Shown here: one piece after another, positions 1 through 7,295 of the stretch
Position numbering within the stretch: position 1 is the stretch's first letter
How the letters are laid out: each line of letters starts with the position of its first letter
Origin: Candidatus Desulfofervidaceae bacterium
GTDB taxonomy: Bacteria; Desulfobacterota; Desulfofervidia; Desulfofervidales; Desulfofervidaceae
DNA: 10,631 nt
Reading direction: 5' to 3'
Assembly: GCA_021160485.1 (NCBI GenBank)
Contig: JAGHCL010000075.1
Span: 1 to 10,631, forward strand
Translations under genes and position numbers: made by a program
Notes under the pieces: generated by a model
The model's database searches: none
Seen by the model: only the letters and a program-made list of their open reading frames with translations
What the model was told of the DNA's origin: nothing

Positions 1-408
1 ACCATATTGTGTATGGAAAATGCCTTAAAAAATGCAGGTATTAAACCAGAAGAGGTAGATTACATTAATGCCCATGGCACTTCTACCAAATTAAACGATG
101 CCGCTGAAACAAAGGCCATTAAGGCTGTGTTCAAAGAACATGCTTCCAAATTGGCGGTCAGTTCTACCAAGTCTATGACAGGGCATCTTTTAGGTGGTGC
201 TGGTGGAATTGAGTCTGCCTTTACCGTCCTTGCTCTTCATACAGGTGTCATTCCGCCAACGATAAATTATGAATATCCGGACCCAGAATGTGATTTAGAC
301 TATGTGCCTAATCAGGCAAGAAAGGCTGATATCAAAATAGCCATGTCCAATTCTTTTGGTTTTGGCGGCACCAATGCCACTCTTGTTTTTAAGAAGTTCG
401 AGAAATAA
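1..408 (+). CDS. fabF: 3-oxoacyl-[acyl-carrier-protein] synthase II, C-terminal part (5' end outside window)
   Basis: Condensing enzyme of type II fatty-acid synthesis: it joins malonyl-ACP to a growing acyl-ACP in the cytoplasm. The frame is open from base 1, so only the last 135 or so residues of a protein of about 410 are present. The two catalytic histidines of the Cys-His-His triad are visible, one in AHGTST (His codon 73-75) and one in STKSMTGH (His codon 184-186). The latter also carries the conserved Lys. The glycine-rich FGFGGTNA motif lies near the C-terminus, as usual. The active-site Cys must lie left of the window. FabF is preferred over FabB because of the overall match to FabF C-termini, though the fragment alone does not fully separate them. 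The stop codon is followed at once by the ribosome binding site of the next gene, so the two are probably co-transcribed. Confidence 0.93.
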   Translation, partial: TILCMENALKNAGIKPEEVDYINAHGTSTKLNDAAETKAIKAVFKEHASKLAVSSTKSMTGHLLGGAGGIESAFTVLALHTGVIPPTINYEYPDPECDLDYVPNQARKADIKIAMSNSFGFGGTNATLVFKKFEK

Positions 409-419
409 GGAGTTTTATC

Positions 420-2117
420 ATGGACAAAATTATCATTGGTTCAGATCACGCTGGTTACAAACTCAAAGAATTTATAAAGGCGGCGCTGATAGAACGAGGT
501 TACGAAGTGACAGATATAGGCACGGATTCAGAAGAGGCTGTTGATTACCCTTATTTTGCCCATGCTGTAGCACAGGCCATCGCCAGTCAAGAATACAGAC
601 GGGGTATTCTCATATGTGGGAGTGGTATTGGGATGTCCATTGTCGCCAATCGTTTACCTGGAGTAAGGGCAGCTTTATGTAACAATGTGTATTTAGCCCG
701 GGCCAGTCGTGAACATAATGATGCCAATATTCTCGTTTTGGGTGAGAGAGATATTGGTCAGGGACGGGCCTTAGAAATTTTGAATGCCTGGCTCAACACA
801 GAATTTGCTGGTGGCAGACATGCCCGTCGCTTAGAACAAATTGACAATGAATATCATGTTATTGATGACTATAGCTATCTTAAACGCTTTGACCCGGAAT
901 TGGTGAAGGCCTTAGAAGGTGAATGGGAACGCCAGAAGTATAAACTTGAGCTCATTGCCTCGGAAAACATTGCCAGTCCCTGGGTGCGTCAGGTGATGTC
1001 CAGTGTGATGACCCACAAGTATGCTGAAGGCTACCCAGGTAGGCGCTATTATGGCGGCTGTGATTATGTAGACATTGCTGAAACATTAGCTATAGAAAGG
1101 GTAAAACAAATTTTTGGAGCCGAATATGCTAATGTTCAGCCACATTCTGGTACTCAAGCCAATATGGCAGTTTATCTTAGCATTCTCAAGCCAGGCGATA
1201 CAATTCTTAGTATGAGCTTGCCTCATGGTGGCCACTTAAGTCACGGAAGTCCAGTAAATTTTTCCGGCCAGCTTTATAATATTGTTTCCTATGGTGTGTC
1301 TAAAGAAACAGAAACAATTGACTATGACGAAGTACGCCGGTTGGCTTTAGAGCACAAACCAAAGCTCATCTTAGCAGGAGCAAGTGCCTATCCAAGAATA
1401 ATTGATTTTAAAAAATTCAGAGAAATTGCCGATGAAGTAGAGGCCTATCTGATGGTGGACATGGCTCATATTGCTGGACTGATTGCAGCTGGCATTCATC
1501 CCTCCCCTGTTCCCTATGCCCATTTTGTGACTTCAACAACGCACAAGACTATGCGAGGACCCCGAGGAGGATTCATTCTTGCCAAAGAAGAATTTGCCAA
1601 AGCACTTAACAAAAGCACTTTCCCCGGTATTCAAGGTGGGCCGATGATGCACATTATTGCGGCAAAAGCCTTAGCCTTTAAAGAAGCCTTGGCCGAAAGT
1701 TTCAAAGAATACCAACGCCAGATTGTGACTAATACAAAAAAACTAGCAGAAATCCTTCAGAATGCAGGTTATCGCCTTGTTTCTGGTGGTACAGATAACC
1801 ACCTTTTTCTTATAGATTTAAGCGATAAAGGCATCACTGGCAAAGATGCCGAAAAAGCTTTGGATGCGGCCGGTATTACTGTAAACAAAAATGCCATTCC
1901 TTTTGATACTCAAAGTCCTTTTATCACTAGCGGTATTCGCATTGGTACTCCGGCGGTTACTACCCGAGGTATGAAAGAAAAGGAAATGGAAGTCATCGGT
2001 AACTTTATCCTCCGTGTGCTGGCCGATGTAAAAGACGAAGACACTATTCAGAAAGTAAAAAAGGAAGTAAGAGAGTTTTGTGCTGAGTTCCCGCTTTTTG
2101 CTTGGCGGATATATTAA
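420..2117 (+). CDS. rpiB-glyA: Fused ribose-5-phosphate isomerase B / serine hydroxymethyltransferase
   Basis: A single 565-residue frame encodes two complete enzymes. Residues 1 to about 142 are RpiB, which interconverts ribose 5-phosphate and ribulose 5-phosphate. It has the [10 protein letters not shown] start, the catalytic Cys66 in the CGSGIGMS loop, His99 in REHNDAN, and the arginine-rich GGRHARR end. After a short linker (about 143-156), residues 157-565 are a full-length SHMT, the PLP enzyme that turns serine and tetrahydrofolate into glycine and methylene-tetrahydrofolate. It shows [22 protein letters not shown] and the PLP lysine Lys376 in [12 protein letters not shown]. No in-frame ATG occurs near the junction. 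The first Met of the SHMT part already lies inside the conserved domain, and the only nearby ATGs are out of frame. The start is the ATG 7 bases after TAAGGAG, which overlaps the fabF stop. The genes are commonly separate neighbours; here they are one polypeptide. All key residues are intact, so both activities are expected. Confidence 0.93.
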   Translation: MDKIIIGSDHAGYKLKEFIKAALIERGYEVTDIGTDSEEAVDYPYFAHAVAQAIASQEYRRGILICGSGIGMSIVANRLPGVRAALCNNVYLARASREHNDANILVLGERDIGQGRALEILNAWLNTEFAGGRHARRLEQIDNEYHVIDDYSYLKRFDPELVKALEGEWERQKYKLELIASENIASPWVRQVMSSVMTHKYAEGYPGRRYYGGCDYVDIAETLAIERVKQIFGAEYANVQPHSGTQANMAVYLSILKPGDTILSMSLPHGGHLSHGSPVNFSGQLYNIVSYGVSKETETIDYDEVRRLALEHKPKLILAGASAYPRIIDFKKFREIADEVEAYLMVDMAHIAGLIAAGIHPSPVPYAHFVTSTTHKTMRGPRGGFILAKEEFAKALNKSTFPGIQGGPMMHIIAAKALAFKEALAESFKEYQRQIVTNTKKLAEILQNAGYRLVSGGTDNHLFLIDLSDKGITGKDAEKALDAAGITVNKNAIPFDTQSPFITSGIRIGTPAVTTRGMKEKEMEVIGNFILRVLADVKDEDTIQKVKKEVREFCAEFPLFAWRIY

Positions 2118-2119
2118 GG

Positions 2120-2578
2120 ATGTCTAGACCTAGTTGGGATGAATATTTTATGTCTATTGCTTATCTTGTGGCCGGACGTTCTACCTGTCTGCGTCGGAAG
2201 GTAGGAGCCGTTTTGGTTAAAAATAAGCGTATTCTTGCCACTGGTTATAATGGTGCCCCCTCTGGACTTGCCCATTGTTTGGATATAGGTTGCTTACGGG
2301 AGAAGATGCAAATACCTTCTGGGGAAAGACACGAGCTGTGCCGGGCGGTACATGCTGAACAAAACTGTCTCTGTCAGGCTGCCCGTTACGGCATTCCGGT
2401 AGAAGGGGCCGTGATTTATTGTACAAATTTCCCCTGCGTGATTTGTGCAAAGATGCTTATTAATGCTGGTATAAAAAAGATTTATTACGCTGAAGGCTAT
2501 CCCGATGAACTATCCCAAGAAATGTTAAAAGAAGCAGGTATAGAATTAGTGCCACTTCCTTTCAAACGGAAATTATAA
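2120..2578 (+). CDS. dCMP/cytidine deaminase family protein (dCMP deaminase, ComEB type)
   Basis: Zinc-dependent deaminase, most likely converting dCMP to dUMP, the substrate of thymidylate synthase. From the ATG at 2120 it is 152 residues. It begins with the family-typical [10 protein letters not shown] and has GYNGAPSGL near residue 50. The zinc site is complete: His78 and proton-shuttle Glu80 in HAEQN, and Cys106 and Cys109 in PCVIC. I chose ATG 2120, two bases after the stop of the fusion gene, because known dCMP deaminases start at this point. An in-frame TTG at 2102 would overlap the upstream gene and add six residues without family support. GGCGGA at 2104-2109 could serve as a weak ribosome binding site, or translation may be coupled to the upstream stop. 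It sits beside a methylene-tetrahydrofolate producer, which fits dTMP synthesis. In Firmicutes the same family is called ComEB; a competence role is not implied here. Confidence 0.9.
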   Translation: MSRPSWDEYFMSIAYLVAGRSTCLRRKVGAVLVKNKRILATGYNGAPSGLAHCLDIGCLREKMQIPSGERHELCRAVHAEQNCLCQAARYGIPVEGAVIYCTNFPCVICAKMLINAGIKKIYYAEGYPDELSQEMLKEAGIELVPLPFKRKL

Positions 2579-2677
2579 CTTTCCCTCACTACTTATTTGA
2601 CTCAGAGCCCGTTTACAGTATTTGCCTTACAATTTCTAGATAAAATATATATCTTTCAAAAATGGGTTTAATACTGA

Positions 2678-3589
2678 TTATTTGACTACTTCTACCATTT
2701 TTTCTAGGCTTTTTTGGGCTTGTTCTATTGTTTCCTGAGGTAAGGCTACCTCATAACGCTCTTCCTTGAGGGCAAGGTATAATTTTTCTAAAGTGTTTGC
2801 CTTCATAGCCGTGCAGACAGCTTCTGGGTAGGCTGGAATGAATTCCTTATCCGGGTTTTCTTTCTTCAGACGATAAATGAGACCTATTTCTGTTCCTACT
2901 AGGAGCGTTTTTGCCTTTGTTTCCTGCGCAAAACGACACATTTGTGAGGTACTCCCTACAAAATCGGCTACTTCAAGCGCTTCCATGGGACATTCGGGGT
3001 GAACCATAAGTACAGCTTCAGGATATCGCTTTTTCAACGCCAATAAATCTTCTGCTTCAAACAATACATGCGCAGGGCAGTAACCACGTGGAGGCACAGG
3101 GATGATCTCTTTCCCTGTTTTCTTAGCTACATAAGCGGCCAGATGGCTGTCTGGGCCAAACAAGATTTTCTCACTTGGTATTTTTTCTACTACCTTAACA
3201 GCATTAGCTGAAGTGCAACATACATCACACAAGGCCTTGGCTTCACCTAGGGTATTGACATAAAGCACAGAAGGTACACCAGGATATTTTTCTTGCCAGA
3301 GCTTTAAATAATCAGGTGGTAACATCTGAGCCATAGGGCAGAGGGCTCCTTTGCTAGGAATAAGCACTTTTTTATCAGGATTAAGAATAACGGCCGATTG
3401 GGCCATAAAATCCACACCACAAAAAACGATAATTTGTGCTTCTGTTGCGCGGGCTTTGCGACAAAGTTCAATACTATCGCCTATAAAATCGGCAATATCC
3501 TGAATTTCGGGTCTCTGGTAATTATGGGCCAAAATAACAGCGTGCTTTTTTTCTTTTAGAGAAAGAATCTCTTTTTGCAATGCGTTCAT
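2678..3589 (-). CDS. nadA: Quinolinate synthase A
   Basis: Fe-S enzyme of de novo NAD synthesis: it condenses iminoaspartate with dihydroxyacetone phosphate to give quinolinate. The protein is 303 residues, the short form of the family. The three cysteines that should hold the oxygen-sensitive 4Fe-4S cluster are seen at Cys84 (GALCPMA), Cys171 (RGYCPAH) and Cys259 (EAVCTAMK). Other family signatures are AHNYQ near residue 22, GDS near 37, CGVDFMAQSA near 57, the DVCCTSANAV stretch near 122, GPDSHLA near 145 and MVHPEC near 195. The frame can be extended eight residues upstream, but that would overlap nadX. ATG 3589, with a strong AGGAGGA five bases before it, is clearly the start. It lies 13 bases after nadX on the same strand, so the two are expected to form an operon. 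nadC, the next step, is not in the window. Confidence 0.95.
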   Translation of the reverse strand: MNALQKEILSLKEKKHAVILAHNYQRPEIQDIADFIGDSIELCRKARATEAQIIVFCGVDFMAQSAVILNPDKKVLIPSKGALCPMAQMLPPDYLKLWQEKYPGVPSVLYVNTLGEAKALCDVCCTSANAVKVVEKIPSEKILFGPDSHLAAYVAKKTGKEIIPVPPRGYCPAHVLFEAEDLLALKKRYPEAVLMVHPECPMEALEVADFVGSTSQMCRFAQETKAKTLLVGTEIGLIYRLKKENPDKEFIPAYPEAVCTAMKANTLEKLYLALKEERYEVALPQETIEQAQKSLEKMVEVVK

Positions 3590-3594
3590 CTTTG

Positions 3595-3601
3595 TCCTCC
3601 T
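3595..3601 (-). promoter_or_regulatory. Ribosome binding site that fixes the nadA start
   Basis: The - strand reads AGGAGGA followed by five bases and then ATG. This near-perfect Shine-Dalgarno sequence lies in the short nadX-nadA spacer and selects the ATG at 3589 over the longer frame that would begin inside nadX. Confidence 0.8.
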
Positions 3602-3602
3602 A

Positions 3603-4427
3603 CTATGTTCCAATCCTAACTACCTTTGTCGTTTCCTCTAAAGTCTTAATCGCCGAAAGGGCTGCCAGATAACTTGTTTTGGGATTATCAGGACAGGGGA
3701 AGTTGGCCGTTAGACAAACCATCTCACCAAAGTCGCCTTTTACTTTAATTTCATGCTGGTTGGTGTCAATATGAGGGTCAGCGATAACTCTGACCTTTGT
3801 TTTTTTCGGTCCAATACCAGCCAGACTTAAAACTGCGGCTACATTAACATTCGCCGGGAAGAACATTACTGCTTCCTCTGCTGGCCCTTCATATATAAGG
3901 ATAGCTGAAGAAATAGTTTTTAAATCTATTCCCTTTTTTTCAAGATATGGAGCACCCTTCAAGCTCTCAGGACGTTTCCTAGTGGTGATAATTACTTCTT
4001 CTATTCCTCCTAACGTGGCTGCCTTTATTGCGTCTATTCCGGCAATAGCCCCAGAGGGAATGTAAATTCTGCAACCTTGCTTATGTGCAACTTCCTCAAG
4101 CCTTTTTAAAAGGCCATTTTTCAACAATGCTCCAACGCTCATAATCATTAAATCATTGTGGTTTAATAACACCTCTTCCGCATATTCCTCTACGGCTTTG
4201 GGTGAAGCCGCTTCTATAACTAAATCCAGAGGTTGCTGAAGGAAGCTATTAAAAGTTGAAGCAATAAAGGGAGGAGATGAAAGAATCTTGTTTAACTCTT
4301 TTGCTCTTTCCAAACAAAGGTCAAATATAGCCGTAATCGTAAAGTTATTCAGCAGACCTTTTTCTACAGCTTTGGCAATAGTTGTTCCTATCGCTCCACA
4401 TCCAATCAATCCTATTTTCACTATCAT
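3603..4427 (-). CDS. nadX: L-aspartate dehydrogenase
   Basis: NAD(P)-dependent oxidation of L-aspartate to iminoaspartate, the substrate of quinolinate synthase encoded next door. It does the job of L-aspartate oxidase (NadB) without oxygen or fumarate as acceptor. The 274-residue protein starts with a Rossmann nucleotide-binding motif, GLIGCGAIG (residues 6-14). It continues with SVGAL, then PSGAIAGIDAIKAA, the TTRKRP stretch, FPANVNVAAVLSLAG, and ADPHIDTNQHEIKV, which holds the catalytic histidine (His225). It ends with NFPCPDNPKTSYLAALSA. These blocks occur in the order expected for this family. The start is ATG 4427, with GAGGG only two bases away. A GTG two codons further in (4421) has better spacing and remains possible, differing by only two residues. 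Transcription probably begins in the short divergent region shared with the gene at 4488. Confidence 0.92.
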   Translation of the reverse strand: MIVKIGLIGCGAIGTTIAKAVEKGLLNNFTITAIFDLCLERAKELNKILSSPPFIASTFNSFLQQPLDLVIEAASPKAVEEYAEEVLLNHNDLMIMSVGALLKNGLLKRLEEVAHKQGCRIYIPSGAIAGIDAIKAATLGGIEEVIITTRKRPESLKGAPYLEKKGIDLKTISSAILIYEGPAEEAVMFFPANVNVAAVLSLAGIGPKKTKVRVIADPHIDTNQHEIKVKGDFGEMVCLTANFPCPDNPKTSYLAALSAIKTLEETTKVVRIGT

Positions 4428-4450
4428 ATCCCTCTTTCTCTAAAAAATTG

Positions 4451-4480
4451 TTGCCATTTTAGCCCTTATGTTTATATAAT
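4451..4480 (+). promoter_or_regulatory. Predicted sigma-70 promoter for the Trp-rich gene, possibly leaderless
   Basis: TTGCCA (4451-4456, five of six bases of the -35 consensus) is followed after 18 bases by a perfect TATAAT (4475-4480). The transcript is predicted to begin near 4487, directly at the ATG at 4488. The first possible in-frame ATG (4479) lies inside the -10 box and is therefore an unlikely start. Confidence 0.6.
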
Positions 4481-4484
4481 GCAA
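4456..4484 (-). promoter_or_regulatory. Predicted promoter for nadX-nadA, overlapping the divergent one
   Basis: On the - strand TTGCAT (4484-4479) is followed after 17 bases by TAAAAT (4461-4456). The -10 is good (five of six), the -35 weak. The predicted start near 4449 would leave a leader of about 22 bases before nadX. The site overlaps the + strand promoter almost completely, so the two polymerases could not bind together. Confidence 0.4.
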
Positions 4485-4487
4485 GGG

Positions 4488-5657
4488 ATGCAGCTAATCT
4501 CCTGGCCACGCTATCCCCAACTGGATATAAAATATTTTGAAGAGCTTTTACAAAAAAATGCCCAAGAATTAATGTTTGCCCGTCATCTGGCTGAAACAGT
4601 AAGTCTCCTTACCCGTCGGCCCGTGCTTACTCTCCATAATGCTTCTATGGGTGCCCCCTCTGGTTGGGGTATTGCAGATTTTTCTAACCAATGGAAGGAA
4701 TTATCCTCATGGAAAGAAGAGATAGCTCATTTGTGGCCTCAGTTTTCCTCTACCCTTTCAGAAGAAATCATACCTTTAATTAAGTTATGGTTACATCGCT
4801 TAATAGAAATGCCCCTTATTGAATATCTCTGGCAGATGAAGGTTTTAAACTCCCCGTTTTATTCTCTGGCCAGAGAAACAGTCAAAGACATTCTTTCTCC
4901 ATCAGCCTGGCAAATTTTGGCCGGAAAAGAAAGCGTTCCCTGGGAAAGCACCGCGGAAGAACTTTTTAAACACCTTCTTTATCTAAAACACAGATATTTT
5001 CAGGAAAAATATCGTCTGAAACTATTTTTACCCCTTTTGATCACCATTTTAAAGGCAAGTGTAAATTTTTTGCAAAAGGGCGCTCGGTTTTGTGTTGTGC
5101 CTTATATTGATAAACTTATTCGCTCCAGCTATGGCGACAAAGATATCACTTATTGTCAGACTTTTTTAAAGTTTATCCTCCGTTTCGTCCCTGAGGCTAT
5201 TATCTTATTTTTTGACGAAACCACTCACCCCCGGGGTCCTACGCTTAAATTAGCTATCTCAGTTATGAAGAGAAAAAATTTGCCCATCAAGGGGCTTGGT
5301 GTTTATGGAGAAGGAAAACTGCCTACACCTGAGGATATTGCCAATTTAAGCTCAACTTACCAGGTATTTTTTGTTTCTGCTTTTACAGGTAAAGGAAAAC
5401 CTTATTGCTGGCGGGAAATATTACTCACCTATCCCCAGACATATCATCCTGCTTGGCGAGATGGATTAACTGAGCTTTTTAGCGGTACTCAGATGGCCTT
5501 TTTAACACAGGAAGAACGACAGGATATAATTTTAACAGACAAAGGCCCCATGCAACTGGGGACATATTTTCGTTTAAAATTAAAGACATATAGCCTTACT
5601 CCCTTATCCCATGATCCATTTTGGTGTTTTTACGAAACACTAGCAAACCTGGGGTGA
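4488..5657 (+). CDS. Uncharacterised tryptophan-rich protein
   Basis: I do not recognise this 389-residue protein and give it no function. It has no signal peptide and no clear membrane span. One hydrophobic stretch near residues 182-200 is interrupted by a lysine and looks like a buried or amphipathic helix, so the protein is probably cytoplasmic. The N-terminal half is mostly helical and the C-terminal third alternates beta-like segments and helices (IILFFDE, GLGVYGEG, VFFVSAF). It is unusually rich in tryptophan, with a dozen or more residues spread over the length, several in repeated W-x-x-L/I contexts. The frame is convincing: long, uninterrupted, codon use like its neighbours, and with its own promoter. 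ATG 4488 is chosen because the ATG at 4479 falls in the -10 box. No ribosome binding site precedes it at normal spacing, in keeping with a leaderless message. It is divergent from nadX-nadA and upstream of the sir2 remnant. Confidence 0.8.
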   Translation: MQLISWPRYPQLDIKYFEELLQKNAQELMFARHLAETVSLLTRRPVLTLHNASMGAPSGWGIADFSNQWKELSSWKEEIAHLWPQFSSTLSEEIIPLIKLWLHRLIEMPLIEYLWQMKVLNSPFYSLARETVKDILSPSAWQILAGKESVPWESTAEELFKHLLYLKHRYFQEKYRLKLFLPLLITILKASVNFLQKGARFCVVPYIDKLIRSSYGDKDITYCQTFLKFILRFVPEAIILFFDETTHPRGPTLKLAISVMKRKNLPIKGLGVYGEGKLPTPEDIANLSSTYQVFFVSAFTGKGKPYCWREILLTYPQTYHPAWRDGLTELFSGTQMAFLTQEERQDIILTDKGPMQLGTYFRLKLKTYSLTPLSHDPFWCFYETLANLG

Positions 5658-5682
5658 AAGTTTAGTTGAGTTATGTTATAGT
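5654..5682 (+). promoter_or_regulatory. Predicted extended -10 promoter before the sir2 remnant and amidohydrolase
   Basis: TGTTATAGT (5674-5682) is an extended -10 element. GTGAAA (5654-5659, four of six bases of the -35 consensus) lies 17 bases upstream. It starts at the stop codon of the Trp-rich gene and would drive the remnant and the downstream amidohydrolase gene from about 5689. Confidence 0.4.
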
Positions 5683-5757
5683 GGCAAAATGGCATTATTT
5701 TCTTAATAATTTATTCTATAAGACGATATCGCAAAGTTTGCAAAATAAATAAAAATA

Positions 5758-5938
5758 ATGGGTAAAAATTCCCTTTTTAAAAAGGCAAGAGAAATTATCT
5801 CCAAATGTCAGCGTTTAACCGTCCTCACCTGTGGTCATAGAAATAAATCTGGAAAGGACAACAGCTACCGAAATAGCAGATATTAGCCTCCTGGGGAAAG
5901 CAGGAGAAATTCTGCCAGAGTTGACAAAAGGACTTTAA
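5758..5938 (+). pseudogene. Remnant of a Sir2-family NAD-dependent protein deacylase with large internal deletion
   Basis: Intact Sir2 proteins remove acyl groups from lysines using NAD. Here only the two ends are left. From ATG 5758 the first frame reads a Sir2-like N-terminus of 24 residues, with KAREIISKCQ and ending LTVLT, exactly where the NAD-binding GAGIS motif should begin. From 5831 the next frame (+1) reads the typical Sir2 C-terminus: VVIEINLERT, then ADISLLGKAGEILPEL and a stop at 5936-5938. The NAD pocket, catalytic His and zinc-binding cysteines are all missing, which is about 185-190 residues or some 560 bases. The join is out of frame, so translation from 5758 stops at 5884 after 42 codons. 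Both halves are otherwise free of stops, which suggests a recent single deletion. The ATG has no clear ribosome binding site. The remnant ends 14 bases before the amidohydrolase gene, so the ancestor was probably co-transcribed with it. An assembly or sequencing artefact cannot be excluded. Confidence 0.75.
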
Positions 5939-5952
5939 ACGAGGGGTGAATA

Positions 5953-7281
5953 ATGAATTTGCTCATTTATGATGCTATGGTAGTTACGATGGAAGAAGGT
6001 GACCCTTGGTTTTGCCCTGGGTATGTATTTATTGAAGAAAATAAAATTAAGGCCATTGGTAAGGGAAGGCCGACAGAGAAATTCTTTTCCCGGGCGCAAA
6101 AGGTCATAAAGGCCACAGACAAATTGGTTATGCCCGGACTGATTAACGCTCACAATCATGCCGCCATGAGTTTATTGCGAGGAGTGGCCGACGACTTACC
6201 TTTGGATAAATGGCTTCATGAATATATTTTCCCAATAGAAAGCACCTTTGTGAATGAAGAATTTGTTTATTGGGGCACCCTGTTGGCTGGTTGGGAAATG
6301 CTTAGCGGTGGGACAACTTGTTTTGCTGATGGTTATTTTTGCGAAGACGGCGCCGTCAAGGCATGTGTAGATTTGGGTATAAGGGCCATTTTAGCTCAGG
6401 GTATTATTGACTTCCCTGCACCTGGTGTGCCTGAGCCTGAACAAAACATTGCTCACGCTGAACAATTTTTAAAAAAGTGGCAGGGATATTCTGATTTAAT
6501 AACCCCTGCCCTTTTTGCCCATGCTCCCTATACCTGCTCAGCCAGCACTCTTAAAAGGGCCAAAAGGCTGGCTCAAACTTATCAAACCTTTCTTTTCATC
6601 CATGTGGCAGAAACAAACTGGGAAGTAGAACAGATTAAAAAGGAACATGGCCTTACTCCGGTAGCTTATCTGGAAAATCTGGGTATTTTAGATGAGAGGA
6701 CCATTATCGTTCATGCCAATTGGTTATCAGAAGAAGACATAAAAATTATTAAAGACACCGGTGTAGGAGTAGTTCATAATCCAGAGAGTAATCTCAAACT
6801 TGCTTCTGGGCTTTGCCCTGTGCCTGATTTACTCTCAAAAGATATCCCTGTAGTCCTGGGTACAGATGGCCCGGCCAGTAATAACAATCTGGATATGTTC
6901 CAAGAAATGGATAAAACTGCCAAAATTCATAAAGGGATAAAACTGGATCCTATCACTATGCCAGCCAAACAGGTTTTAGAAATGGCCACGGTGATTCCAA
7001 GTGATATTTTCAAACTAAATACCGCCAGATTAAAAGAAAACGCGCTAGCAGATATTATTATCATTAACTTGAAACAACCCCATCTTTATCCTATCTACAA
7101 TCCACATTGCCATCTTGTTTACACAACTGATGGCGCTGATGTAGAAACAGTCATTGTGAATGGTAAGGTGGTAATAGAAGAGAAAAAACTGGTTTGTGTG
7201 GATATAGAAAAAATAAGACACAAAATAATTGACCTAGCAGTCAAAATCAAACAAAAGTTAAAATCTCCAGATGCTGAATGA
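5953..7281 (+). CDS. Adenosine-type deaminase, amidohydrolase superfamily (MTA/SAH/5'-deoxyadenosine deaminase group)
   Basis: Metal-dependent hydrolase of 442 residues in the TrzA/AtzA-MtaD group. By family it most likely deaminates S-adenosylhomocysteine, methylthioadenosine or 5'-deoxyadenosine to the inosine form, as a first step in recycling SAM by-products. Exact substrate is not readable from sequence. The metal site is complete: His67 and His69 (GLINAHNH), His217 (FIHVAE) and Asp305 (GTDGPASNN). Glu220 and His254 (VHANWL) match the substrate and proton-transfer residues. Further family marks are LLRGVADDLPL near 75-85, HAPYTCS, and VHNPESNLKLASG with His275. The N- and C-terminal beta-sandwich parts that flank the TIM barrel are both present, so the gene is full length. 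ATG 5953 has GAGGGGTG four bases upstream. It follows the sir2 remnant on the same strand and ends 14 bases from the convergent gltX. Confidence 0.9.
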   Translation: MNLLIYDAMVVTMEEGDPWFCPGYVFIEENKIKAIGKGRPTEKFFSRAQKVIKATDKLVMPGLINAHNHAAMSLLRGVADDLPLDKWLHEYIFPIESTFVNEEFVYWGTLLAGWEMLSGGTTCFADGYFCEDGAVKACVDLGIRAILAQGIIDFPAPGVPEPEQNIAHAEQFLKKWQGYSDLITPALFAHAPYTCSASTLKRAKRLAQTYQTFLFIHVAETNWEVEQIKKEHGLTPVAYLENLGILDERTIIVHANWLSEEDIKIIKDTGVGVVHNPESNLKLASGLCPVPDLLSKDIPVVLGTDGPASNNNLDMFQEMDKTAKIHKGIKLDPITMPAKQVLEMATVIPSDIFKLNTARLKENALADIIIINLKQPHLYPIYNPHCHLVYTTDGADVETVIVNGKVVIEEKKLVCVDIEKIRHKIIDLAVKIKQKLKSPDAE

Positions 7282-7295
7282 ACTTTTTAACCCAT

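Noticed and set aside
2102..2119. TTG start for the dCMP deaminase, overlapping the fusion gene
   Set aside because: Family members begin at the SRPSWDEYF segment, and ATG 2120 fits this; the extra six residues have no support.
2593..2687. Two copies of TTATTTGACT at the convergent dCMP deaminase-nadA junction
   Set aside because: Ten A/T-rich bases, one copy inside nadA coding sequence; likely chance. The 99-base gap also shows no convincing terminator.
5694..5710. ATTATT / AATAAT hairpin as terminator of the Trp-rich gene
   Set aside because: Only six A/T pairs and no G/C in the stem; too weak to call a terminator.
5758..5886. A real 42-residue small protein starting at 5758
   Set aside because: Its first 24 residues are explained by Sir2, the rest is out-of-frame reading of the Sir2 C-terminus, and no ribosome binding site is seen.
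5758..5938. Sir2 remnant as part of an antiphage system
   Set aside because: The surviving ends resemble ordinary deacylases, and no defence partner gene (Argonaute/APAZ, TIR, helicase) is nearby.
5935..6159. Open - strand frame opposite the start of the amidohydrolase gene
   Set aside because: It lies antiparallel to a strongly supported gene, and its translation has no recognisable feature.
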